Shown here piece after piece: positions 56,182 to 64,000 of a stretch of DNA of 64,000 nucleotides. The first letter of the stretch is position 1, and each line of letters starts with the position of its first letter. Both the position numbers and the translations under genes were made by a program. Source of the stretch: CALOBA01 sp942491465 (GTDB taxonomy: Bacteria > Pseudomonadota > Gammaproteobacteria > Chromatiales > Chromatiaceae); NCBI GenBank assembly GCA_942491465.1, contig CALOBA010000063.1, forward strand, positions 10,775 through 74,774, read 5' to 3'. The notes under the pieces were generated by a model. It had not been told where the DNA came from and did no database searches. It saw only the letters and a list, made by a program, of their open reading frames with translations.

Positions 56182-56972
56182 CTATGCGTAGGCTTGTTCG
56201 GGTCCCAGTTCATCAACCAGGCATGGTCGGGGTCGACGCTGAAGTGCCAGGCCCGGTTTGGGCCGGCCATCGCGTTGAGGTAGTAGGCGTCGTAGCCGGC
56301 GGGCGCACCGAAGGGGTGGTAGCCGCGGGGCACGAGCAGCACGTCCCGATCGCCTGGCGCGAACGAGACGTCAAGAGAACGGTCGGGCGTGTAGACCCGG
56401 GCGAAACCCCAGCCCTCCCGTCGCCGGAACCGGTAGTAGTAGAGCTCTTCGAGATAGGCCTCGGCCGGAGGATCCTCGGTGTCGTGCTTGTGGGGGGGTA
56501 GCTGGACCAGTTGCCGCCCTGCGTGAAGACCTCCAAGAGGATGAGTCCTGCCAAGCTGCCTCCGTCGGGCGGCAGGTCATGGATGTCGATGGTGCGCTCG
56601 GTGATGCCCTCGCCGCGGGTCTCGACGTGGATGTCCCCGGGCTCGAACAGCTTCGTCCTGCGGGTGGTCGCGGCGGGAGCATCGGCAACCACGATCGTGG
56701 CCTGCGACTCGGCCGCCACGTGAAGGTCGAGGCCGGGATCAACCAGCACCACCGGCGGCGGCGGCCCATTGAAGACCGAGGCACGGCTGCTGCCCAGCGA
56801 CGACCAGCGGTGAGCGCCCGCCCCGACGCTGGCCGCGCCTTCGAGCACCACCAGCGCGCGCTCACGGTCCCCCCGCTGCCAGCTGGATCGTGTCGCCCGG
56901 ACCGACTCGATGCTCGGCAAAGCAGACGTACTCTGACCAGAGCCCGACGTCGGCGTGATGGCCTGTCCGCAT
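56182..56972 (-). CDS. iolB: 5-deoxy-glucuronate isomerase IolB (frameshifted)
   Basis: IolB isomerises 5-deoxyglucuronate in inositol breakdown. The start MRTGHHADVGLWSEYVCFAE is recognised in one frame, the middle (RALVVLEGAASVGAGAHRWS, TIVVADAPAATTRRTKLFEP, LILLEVFTQGGNWSSYPP) in a second, and the C-terminus (AYLEELYYYRFRRREGWGFA, VPRGYHPFGAPAGYDAYYLN, AWHFSVDPDHAWLMNWDP) in others. At least three single-base slips are therefore present. The stop is most likely the TAG at 56,182-56,184. Confidence 0.85.
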
Positions 56973-57136
56973 GTACCGTTGTCGTCAACACGCGTCGCAG
57001 CAACCTCCCCTGCTCCGACGGTCGTGAGGCCCATGCGACATACCCTTCCACGCTGCCAGGACGGATCGGCGCGCGGCTCCGGCGCGTGCCGGGCCAGTCA
57101 AGAACGTCCGGTCCGGGTACCATCATCCGCGATGAC

Positions 57137-57148
57137 GTAAACGTTTAC
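57137..57148. promoter_or_regulatory. LacI-type operator palindrome
   Basis: GTAAACGTTTAC is a perfect 12-bp palindrome with the central ACGT typical of LacI-family operators. It lies between the divergent iolB (start 56,972) and the lacI-type gene (start 57,194), placing it to control both arms. Confidence 0.75.
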
Positions 57149-57193
57149 AGGCCGACCGCCGCGGGCCTGGAGCGTCCAAGGCAGGAGCCAGCG

Positions 57194-58269
57194 ATGCCCA
57201 ACCACAACGACCCGACCAAGCCCGCCACGATCCGGGAGGTGGCGGCCAGAGCCGGGGTCTCCACCGCCACCGTCAGCCGGTCCCTGCGTGGAGGTGCCGG
57301 CGTCGAGCCGGCCACGCGCCAGAAGGTCGAGGTGGCCGCGCGCGAGCTGCGCTATCGCCCGTCCGGCGTGGCCCGTTCCTTGAAGTTGCGCGCTACCAGC
57401 ACGCTCGGGCTCATCGTCACCGACATCGAGAACCCCTACTTCCCACAGATCGTGAGCGCGGTCGAAGACGCTGCGCGCGAACGGGGTTACATGGCGCCTG
57501 GCCGACGGACGACGCGATCCGGAGCGAGAACTGGAGTCGCTGGACATCCTGGCTGAGCGCGAGGTGGACGGCATGATCATCGCCAGTACCGCGGTCTCGC
57601 GCCGGCACCGCGAGCGCATCCTCGAGCTTCACTGTCCCGCTGTCATCGTCAACAGCGAGTCGACCGTGCCGGGCGTCCCGGCCGTGATGTCGGACAACAT
57701 CATGGGCGGCCGCATCGCCGCCGAACACGTGCTCGACCTGGGTCACCGATCGATCGTCTTCGTGGGCGACGATGATGACCACAACAGCGCCGTGCAGGCC
57801 CGCATCGATGGCGCCCGGATGGCGGTGACCGAGCGTGAGCGGTCGGACCCAGGGTCCTGGCCGTGGTATCGGTGAACATCAGCGATGGCACGGTCGAGAG
57901 CTGGAACTCCGCGCGCCCCGAGAGCTGGTCGAGGCCTCGTTCGAGGAGACAGCCGTGCTCTGTCGCAACGACCTCAGCGCCATCGGCGTCATGCGCGGGC
58001 TCATCGACGCGGGGCGCCGCATCCCCGAGGACATCAGCGTCGTGGGCTACGACGACATCGAGCTGGCAGCCTACGTCGACCCTGCCCTGACCACGGTGCG
58101 CCAGTCGACCGAGGAGATGGCGCGTCTTGCGGTGGAGGACCTGTTCGGCCGCCTGGGCCGGGTATCCAGCGGATCAACGAGGGTGAGAAGCGATGCGCCC
58201 GGGGGCGAGACGACCCAGGTCCCGGTCGAGCTCATCGCACGTCGTTCCACCGGTCCGGCACCGCCCTGA
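57194..58269 (+). CDS. LacI-family transcriptional regulator (frameshifted)
   Basis: The gene starts MPNHNDPTKPATIREVAARA, with the LacI helix-turn-helix ATIREVAARAGVSTATVSRS, hinge region RPSGVARSLKLRATSTLGLI and DIENPYFPQIVSAVEDAARE. The frame slips near 57,500 and near 57,845; the remaining ligand-binding domain is readable as VNSESTVPGVPAVMSDNIMG, RIAAEHVLDLGHRSIVFVGD, AVLCRNDLSAIGVMRGLIDA and ISVVGYDDIELAAYVDPALT. It probably senses an inositol catabolite and controls both directions from the palindrome just upstream. Confidence 0.87.
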
Positions 58270-58376
58270 TTCCGGACACGGCCCCGGCCAACATCCGCAT
58301 TGCCCGAAGCCGTACCATGTGCCTGCTTGATGAGGCAGGCGGGGCGCTGCCATGCGAGGAGGAGGACGCCGCGCGG

Positions 58377-59378
58377 ATGAGGATCGCGATGTTCGGAGCG
58401 GGGGCGGATCGCGCCGCTGCACTCTCGCACGCTGAAGAGCTCTCCCGAGGTCTCAGCCGTCTCCATCACCGACCTGGTGCCCGAGCGTGCCGCACATGTC
58501 GCGGAGGCCGAGCTCGGCCTCGAGCATGTGGCTTCGGCCGACGCCGCCATGGATATGGCCGACGCGGTGGTCATCGTCGCGGCCACCGATGCCCATGCCG
58601 GCCTTATCCGCGCCGCCCTCGCGCGTGACCTGCCCACCTTCTGCGAGAAACCGCTGGCCTCGACGCTCGAGGAGTCGGTCAGCCTGGCTGCCGAGATCGG
58701 TGCGGCCAAGGCGCCGGTACAGGTCGGCTTCCAGCGTCGCTTCGACCCCGCCTACGTGGAGGCCCGAAGGCTCATCGAGTCCGGCGAGCTGGGTGACATC
58801 TACACCGTCTCCATGCGCAGCCACGATCCCGAGCCGGCCTCGGAGGAGTTCATCGCCTCGTCGGGCGGGATGTTCAGCGACCTCTCGATCCACGACCTCG
58901 ACGTGCTCCGCTACCTGACCGGACGCGAGGCCACGGAGGTCTACTGCGTGGGCAGCGCCGAGGGCTTCCCGCAGTTCGCCAAGTACGACGACTACGCCAA
59001 CGCGGTCGCGATCATCTCACTCGAGGGCGGCATCCCCCTGACACTGACCTGGACGCGACACGATCCGTTGGGCCATGACGTCCGGGCCGAGGTCTTCGGC
59101 TCGCGCGACAGCGTGGCTGTGGGCCTTGGCCCGCGAACTCGACCATCCGCTCGGTCGAGCCTGGCGTCCCCCGCCGACGGGACCGGCCTGGACGATCTTC
59201 CTCGACCGCTGGGACGAGGCCTATCGGGACGAGCTGCTGGCCTTCGTCGAGGTCGCAGCGGGCCGACTCTGAGAATCCCTGCACGGCCAGCGACGGGGTC
59301 GAGGCCTGCGCCTGGCGGTGGAGGCGCTGACGGTCTCCGCCAGCATTGAGCACCGGATCGTCCGCCTCGACGAGGTGA
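58377..59378 (+). CDS. iolG: Inositol 2-dehydrogenase-like Gfo/Idh/MocA oxidoreductase (frameshifted)
   Basis: The gene starts MRIAMFGAG after a GGAGGAGG ribosome binding site and, allowing compensating slips near 58,430 and 59,130-59,260, has a net length of 333 codons, normal for IolG. Conserved parts are ADAVVIVAATDAHAGLIRAA, the EKP in LPTFCEKPLASTLEESVSLA, QVGFQRRFDPAYVEARRLIE and the catalytic region GMFSDLSIHDLDVLRYLTG. Assignment to inositol rather than another polyol rests on the iol neighbours. The stop overlaps the next gene's GTG start (GTGA). Confidence 0.8.
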
Positions 59379-60183
59379 GCGCGTGGTGCGACGCGTCGGC
59401 CACCGGGACCCCGGTCATCGAGGCGCGCAAGATCTCCAAGCACTTCGGCCACGTCAATGCGCTGGTGGGCGTGGACCTGGTTCGACCAGGGCGAGGTCCT
59501 GGGTGTGGTCGGCGACAATGGGGCCGGCAAGTCCACCCTGATGAAGGTCCTGTCGGGCGTGCATCCAGCCAGCAGTGGCGAGCTACTCGTCGAGGGTGCC
59601 CGGGTGCGGTTCTCCAACCCTGGCGACGCGCGCCGCCTGGGCATCGAGATGGTCTACCAGGACCTCGCGCTCGCAGGCAACATGCGTATCGACGAGAACA
59701 TCTTCCTCGGACGAGAGCAGACGCGTCGGATCGGTCCGATCACGCTCGTGGACCACAAGGCCAACCAGGAGCGCTCCGTCGAGCACCTCGACAACCTCCA
59801 GATCCACGTCAAGAGCGTGGGCCAGCTAGTCGAGGAGCTGTCCGGCGGTCAGCGCCAGGCGGTGGCCATCGCCCGCGCCACCGCCTTCCAGGCCAAGGTC
59901 GTGATCATGGACGAGCCGACCGCCGCGCTCGCGGTCAAGGAGGTGGCCAAGGTCCTCGATCTCATCAAGGGCCTGCGCGACAAGGGCATCGCGGTCATCC
60001 TCATCAGCCATCGGCTCGACGACATCTTCTACGTCTGCGATCGCGTGATGGCGCTGTACCACGGGCCGCAATTTCGCCGACGGCAGGCTCGAGGACACCG
60101 AGCGCAACGAGGTCATCGGCTGGATCATGGGCAACGAAGGGTGGCAGCCGGCACCGAAACCGCCGTCGACCACGACTAGGTGA
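59375..60183 (+). CDS. Sugar/inositol ABC transporter ATPase, FrcA type (frameshifted)
   Basis: This single-domain ATPase (about 265 residues) shows IEARKISKHFGHVNALVGVD, Walker A VVGDNGAGKSTLMKVLSGVH, Q-loop MVYQDLALAGNMRIDENIFL, signature VEELSGGQRQAVAIARATAF, Walker B VVIMDEPTAAL and H-loop ILISHRLDD. One slip at about 59,475 and one at about 60,065 interrupt the frame; the C-terminal GRLEDTERNEVIGWIMGN is readable in another frame and stops at 60,181-60,183. It belongs with the following permease and binding protein. Confidence 0.87.
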
Positions 60184-60190
60184 CCGTGAC

Positions 60191-61296
60191 ATGTCGGAAC
60201 CCGATGTCCGCCCTCGAGACCGCCGGAGCTCGAGCTCGACGACACCACCACCTGTCGGATCATGCTGGGGTGGACCGCTCGCCTGTTCGTCGTGCTCGTG
60301 ATGATGGCGGTCCTCGTCGTCCAGCCGGATGTCTTCCTGAGCGGCGCAGAACCTCGCCAACATCCTCCGGCAGAACAGCCTCTACGCGATGCTGGCCCTC
60401 GGCATGTTCGTCGTCATCGTCACCGCCGGCATCGACCTCTCGGTCGGCTCCACGATGGCTCTGGCAGCCATGACCACGGCCGTGCTCGCCGATGCCGACA
60501 CGCTTGCCGTGGCCAGTGGTTCTCCTGGCGGCCCTTGGTGGTCGGCCTCCCGGTGGGCACCATCAACGGCTTCGGGCTGACCATGCTGCGACTGCCGCAT
60601 CCCTTCATCATGACCCTGGGCACGCTCTTCGCCGTCCGAGGCCTCACCAACCTCATATCGGGCGGCGTGCCCATCAGCGGCCTGCAGCCCGGAGGTCCGC
60701 TTCCTCGGGCGCCGACAACATCCCCGCCTTTCGGCGCCAGCGCGTCGCGTTGCCGGTCGAGCCTGGTCGTGGTCGTCCTGACCTATCTCCTGGTCTGGCT
60801 CTTCCTGAACCACGCTCGCCAGGGCCGTCACATCTTCGCCATCGGCGGCAACCCGCAGGCCGCCCGGGTGAGTGGCATCAACGTCGATCGGACGCTGGTG
60901 CTGGTCTACGCCTTCTGCGGCACTTCGCGGGCTTCGCCGGCCTGCTCCTGGCCGGACGTACGAACTCCGGCTTCCCGGCCGCGGGCACCGGCGACGAGCT
61001 CTACGCCATCGCGGCCGTCATCATCGGCGGCGCCAGCTTCTTCGGCGGCCGCGGCACGGTCCTCGGCGCTTCCGGCGTGCTGGTCATGGGCCTGCTGCGC
61101 AACGGCTCAACCTGCAGAATGTCGGCGTCTTCTGGCAGCAGGTCGCTGATCGGCGTCGTGATTATCATCCGTCGCCTTCTATCGTCGACGTGTCGCTGCG
61201 TCCGCGGACAGCGTCCGCCGAGGTGCGGATCCTGGTCGACGCCCAGCAAGGAGGTGGCCATCCGGGCGAGCGTGCTCGGCGGGGCATGAGCGGTGA
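60191..61296 (+). CDS. Sugar/inositol ABC transporter permease, RbsC type (heavily frameshifted)
   Basis: Pieces in successive frames read as one RbsC-like permease: WTARLFVVLVMMAVLVVQPD, YAMLALGMFVVIVTAGIDLS, VGSTMALAAMTTAVLADA, INGFGLTMLRLPHPFIMTLG, LFAVRGLTNLISGGVPISGL, HIFAIGGNPQAARVSGINVD and AIAAVIIGGASFFGGRGTVL. At least five single-base slips are needed. The 3' end is uncertain. Confidence 0.8.
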
Positions 61297-61336
61297 AGCC
61301 CGGGAGCGCACCGCCAGTCGTCAGGAGGATGAAAGC

Positions 61337-62279
61337 ATGAAAACCTGCCATCGGACTGCGCGGGCGTGCGCTCGGTGGCCATCGCCCCCGTCGTCGCGCA
61401 GGACGAGCCAACGCGCGCCGCCGCGGACTCCAAGCTGTACGTGAACATGAAGGGCCCCGGCGCCGGCAATCCGTTCTGGGCGGCCGTCGAAGCCGGTGCC
61501 AAGGCAGAAGGGCACCGACTCGGCGTCGACCTGATCGTGCTTGCACCGCCGACGGAGTCCGACGTACAGCGCAGATCGCCCAGGTCGAGGACGCTGTTGC
61601 TCAGGGGCGTCGACGGCATCGCCATCGCCCCCACCGACCCCGAGGCGCTGGGTCCGGCGCTTGACGACGCCATCGCCCAGGGCGTGAACATCGTGTACGT
61701 GGACTCCAACGGCAACAACGAAGGCGTGACCTTCATCGGCACCGACAACCAGGCCGGCGCCGCTATCGCCGGCCAGTACCTTTGCGACAACCTCGAAGAG
61801 GGCTCCAAGGTCGCGCTGCTGCAGGGCATCATCAGCACCACCACCGGCCAGCTGCGCGCGACCGGCGGTGCTGAGGCGCTCAAGGCTTGCGGCCTCGACC
61901 TCGTAGCCGAGCTGCCGGCGGATTGGGACGTGCAGAGGGGCCAGGCCGTGACCGAGGACATCCTGACCCAGCATCCGGACCTCGCAGGTATCTTCGCCAG
62001 CAACGACAACATGGCGCTCGGCGCCATCGAGGCGCTGCGGCTCCAGGGCCTGATCGACCAGGTCACGGTCATCGGCTTCGATGCCAACCCCAATGCTGCT
62101 GACTCGATCCTTGCCGGCGAGATGTCGGCCACCGTCGCTCAGAACCCGTTCAACATGGGCTACTTCGGGGTCGAGAGCCTGATCGCCCTCATCAACGGCG
62201 AGACGCTCGACCCTGTCATCGACACCGGCACCGTGCTGGTCGACGAAAGCAACGCAGCGAGTTCGCCTCCGCCGAAGTG
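61337..62279 (+). CDS. Sugar/inositol-binding protein, periplasmic-binding-protein type I (frameshifted)
   Basis: From about 61,375 the frame reads SVAIAPVVAQDEPTRAAADS, KLYVNMKGPGAGNPFWAAVE, GVDGIAIAPTDPEALGPALD, GVTFIGTDNQAGAAIAGQYL, ASNDNMALGAIEALRLQGLI and VIGFDANPNAADSILAGEMS, all typical of ribose/xylose/inositol-binding proteins. The signal peptide region (from MKTCHRTARACARW) is in a different frame, and a further slip lies near 61,565. It completes the importer started by the FrcA-type ATPase. Confidence 0.87.
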
Positions 62280-62291
62280 ACCCTCGTAGTC

Positions 62292-62330
62292 GAAGCCGCC
62301 CGCACCCTCAGGGTCGGGCGGCTTCTTCGT
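62292..62330. terminator. Bidirectional-looking terminator hairpin
   Basis: GAAGCCGCCCG and CGGGCGGCTTC form a perfect 11-bp stem with a 12-nt loop, followed by TTCGT on the plus strand. It lies between the convergent binding-protein and PfkB kinase genes. The T-tract is weak. Confidence 0.65.
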
Positions 62331-63247
62331 GCTTGGCCTTCCAGCGCATGCCCGTGGTGCTGATGCGCGCGCGAACAACTGCCCGAAGGTGAAGCACGGA
62401 GTTCATGCCAGGGCCCTCCACGAAGCTGGCTGGATGCGGCGGCGCCCAGGTAGATGTCACGCCCCAGCCGTTCACCCTCGGGGCCTGCCACGAGACGAGC
62501 CGCGACGAAGCCGGCGAGCATCGTGTCACCAGCGCCCGTGGGGTCGATCGCTTCCACCGAGGGCACGCTCGGGTAGGCCCGGGCGTCCACGATGCGTCCA
62601 GCACGCATGCGCAGCAGCAAGCCACCCACGAGACCGGCGGTCAGGAGCACGTCGCACTCGTCGCCGACCCAGGCGCCGATCTCGCTGCAGCGAAGGTCTC
62701 GCTGGACACGTCGTGGCGGCTGGGAAGGCGAGGATATCGGCGCGCTCCAGGAAGGGCGACGGGCCCGGCAGCCTGGGCGTCCCCGTTCTCCGGCCGCGAG
62801 GTTGCGCAGGATGCCCTGCCAGGCGAAGGCGACGCAGGCGGAGGCCGACGGCACATCCACCCACTCGTCCGGGATCTCGGAGGCGATCGGCGCGAACACG
62901 AACGCGGGCGCCTGCTCCCAGCCCGCGGGCAACGCCTCTACCGGCACCGGGTCGCTGAGCGAGCCGCATGTCTGCACCCGGCCGGCCAGCGTCTCGACGT
63001 TGGTGAAGACCGGTCCGTTGGCGAGCGGCACCTCTGCGATCTCCGCCCCGGCATCACGGATGAGCTCCAGCTCCAGGGCCGTCGCGGCCTGGTCGTCGAC
63101 GCCGAGCACGAGTCCGGTTCGAAGCCCGAGGCGCGCCAGTGCCAGCGCTCCGAAGGTGACGCCGCCGCCCAGCATCCAGCCGCGTGGATCCTCATCGCTG
63201 AGGTCCCGCGTGGCCGAGCCGACCACGACCACGTCAGGTGTCTGCAT
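62308..63247 (-). CDS. PfkB-family carbohydrate kinase (frameshifted)
   Basis: The product starts MQTPDVVVVGSATRDLSDED. It shows the PfkB N-terminal glycine-rich segment GWMLGGGVTFGALALARLGL and the C-terminal catalytic signature AIDPTGAGDTMLAGFVAARL with the DxxGAGD base. Slips near 62,760-62,800 and near 62,450 break the frame; the natural end probably lies at 62,308. In an inositol cluster it could act as the IolC-type 2-deoxy-5-ketogluconate kinase, but the sequence does not prove it. Confidence 0.78.
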
Positions 63248-63322
63248 CGCGCCTCACTTCGTTCCTGCGTGCCGTTCGGTACCTCGTTCGGGCACGTGAG
63301 ACAGAAGCCTATACTCGGCGCT

Positions 63323-63797
63323 GTGACTACGCGCGACGGGGTTGCCCCCCTACTACTTCTACGAGCTGCACGAGAGCGACACCGACCTGTTCGCCGACGT
63401 GCTCCTGGCCCACGAGACCGAGTACGACGAAGCCGAGTTCCTCGAGCTCGTGCTCGAGGCTCGCGAGAAGGTCCTCGATCGATTCGAGGCTGACTCCCTC
63501 ATCGAGGCCGTGGCGGTCGAGCTCTCCGAGCGGGCCGGCTTCCTCATCATCGACGACTCGCAGCTACGGGTCGCGGTCAATGTCTCCGCCTCCGAGGACG
63601 AAGCACGTTCGGCCCGGACGTCGACAGGCTGGTCGTGTGGGCGGGAGCACAGGGCGATTCCTTCCGCACGATGCTCGTGGACGTGGAGCCTGATGACGCC
63701 GCCTGGGGCGTGCCCGACGGTCAGCGAGTCCGGCGACGATCGCCTCGACATTCGCTGGGCCTGGTCCGGCTCAGACGTCGAAGAGGACCTCGAGTGA
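63323..63797 (+). CDS. Acidic hypothetical protein (frameshifted)
   Basis: The first part reads PPYYFYELHESDTDLFADVL, LAHETEYDEAEFLELVLEAR and AVELSERAGFLIIDDSQLRV. After a slip near 63,610 the frame continues as VVWAGAQGDSFRTMLVDVEP, and after another near 63,715 as GDDRLDIRWAWSGSDVEEDL. The product of about 155 residues is strongly acidic. No family is recognised. A GTG at 63,323 is the likely start. It converges on ychF. Confidence 0.55.
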
Positions 63798-64000
63798 CGT
63801 CGCCGTCCTGGACTTCGTAGGTCTTGCCCTCGGAGCGGACCTTGCCCGCCTTCTTGGCCTCGGCCATGGAGCCCAGCTCGAGGATCTCCTCCCAGCCGAT
63901 GACCTCTGCCCGGATGAAGCCGCGCGCCAGGTCGCTGTGGATGGCGCCCGCGGCGGTCACGGCATCCGAGCCACGCTTGATGGTCCAGGCCTCGTCTCGT
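63771..64000 (-). CDS. ychF: YchF/OLA1-type GTPase, C-terminal end only (frameshifted)
   Basis: The segment reads AAGAIHSDLARGFIRAEVIG, then WEEILELGSMAEAKKAGKVR and EGKTYEVQDGDV, the unmistakable TGS-domain C-terminus of YchF. After QDGDV an extra base shifts the frame; removing it gives LEVLFDV and a stop at 63,771-63,773, the expected YchF ending. The gene runs off the right edge of the window. Confidence 0.9.

Noticed and set aside
55053..56342. A natural IolB-transaldolase fusion protein
   Set aside because: The reading frame is continuous, but a ribosome binding site and ATG precede the transaldolase, and a TAG stop for iolB lies at 56,182 one frame over; the region is full of single-base errors.

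Overview
The window reads as two unrelated pieces of genome joined at about position 45,835. Positions 1 to roughly 45,800 look like a purple sulfur bacterium (Chromatiales type, Gammaproteobacteria). The evidence is a nifB-centred nitrogen fixation operon with a sigma54/NifA promoter, apaG-apaH, lptD-surA-pdxA, dusB-fis, purH/purD, sucA-sucB, and an integron-type cassette array. Apart from one damaged transposase, its genes are open and free of frameshifts. Positions 45,835 to 64,000 look like a high-GC actinobacterium or Chloroflexota member, with an OpuC-type osmolyte importer, an inositol catabolism cluster and the end of ychF. More than half of the recognisable genes there carry one or more single-base frameshifts, at least one of them at a homopolymer tract. 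A chimeric or badly polished metagenome contig is the simplest reading.

Layout of the first piece. 1-3.5 kb: AAA ATPase (partial), apaH, apaG, a small membrane protein and a Gfo/Idh oxidoreductase. 3.5-5.57 kb: minus-oriented gene cassettes separated by attC-like sites, ending in an N-terminally cut PIN-like gene. 5.57-7.25 kb: no gene, beginning with a strange G-run-rich stretch. 7.25-14.07 kb: a minus-strand nif operon, nifB, fdxN-type ferredoxin, nifO-type protein, flavodiiron protein, two [2Fe-2S] ferredoxins, nifQ, draG and a DUF1289-like protein. 14.2-19.8 kb: an Fe-S oxidoreductase subunit, a periplasmic ATP-dependent DNA ligase, a polytopic membrane protein and a lipoprotein hydrolase. 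19.9-24.1 kb: sucB and sucA. 24.2-28.5 kb: a small protein, an OmpR-type regulator, a Spy/CpxP-like protein and a 7TM-EAL signalling protein. 28.6-35 kb: pdxA, surA and lptD, divergent from an AmgK-like sugar kinase. 35-38 kb: a four-gene HPr-rel-A type system (Tat-exported protein, PqqD-like protein, HprK-like kinase, nucleotidyltransferase). 38.2-43.3 kb: dusB, fis, purH, lpxA and purD. 43.7-44.7 kb: an unknown protein and an RDD membrane protein. 44.7-45.84 kb: palindromes, a large hairpin and an IS110-type transposase remnant.

Layout of the second piece. A YprB-like nuclease-fold gene, cut at its 5' end; a four-gene glycine betaine/choline-type ABC importer; a minus-strand group iolB, transaldolase, iolD, sulfatase and iolE-like; a divergent lacI-type regulator followed by iolG and a ribose/inositol-type ABC importer; a PfkB kinase; an unknown acidic protein; and the 3' end of ychF. 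A perfect 12-bp LacI-type palindrome lies between the two divergent iol arms.

The most promising biology is the integron cassette array with uncharacterised membrane-protein cassettes, and the HPr-rel-A type operon with a candidate exported substrate. The nif operon, with its flavodiiron protein and visible NifA control, is well supported and somewhat unusual in content.
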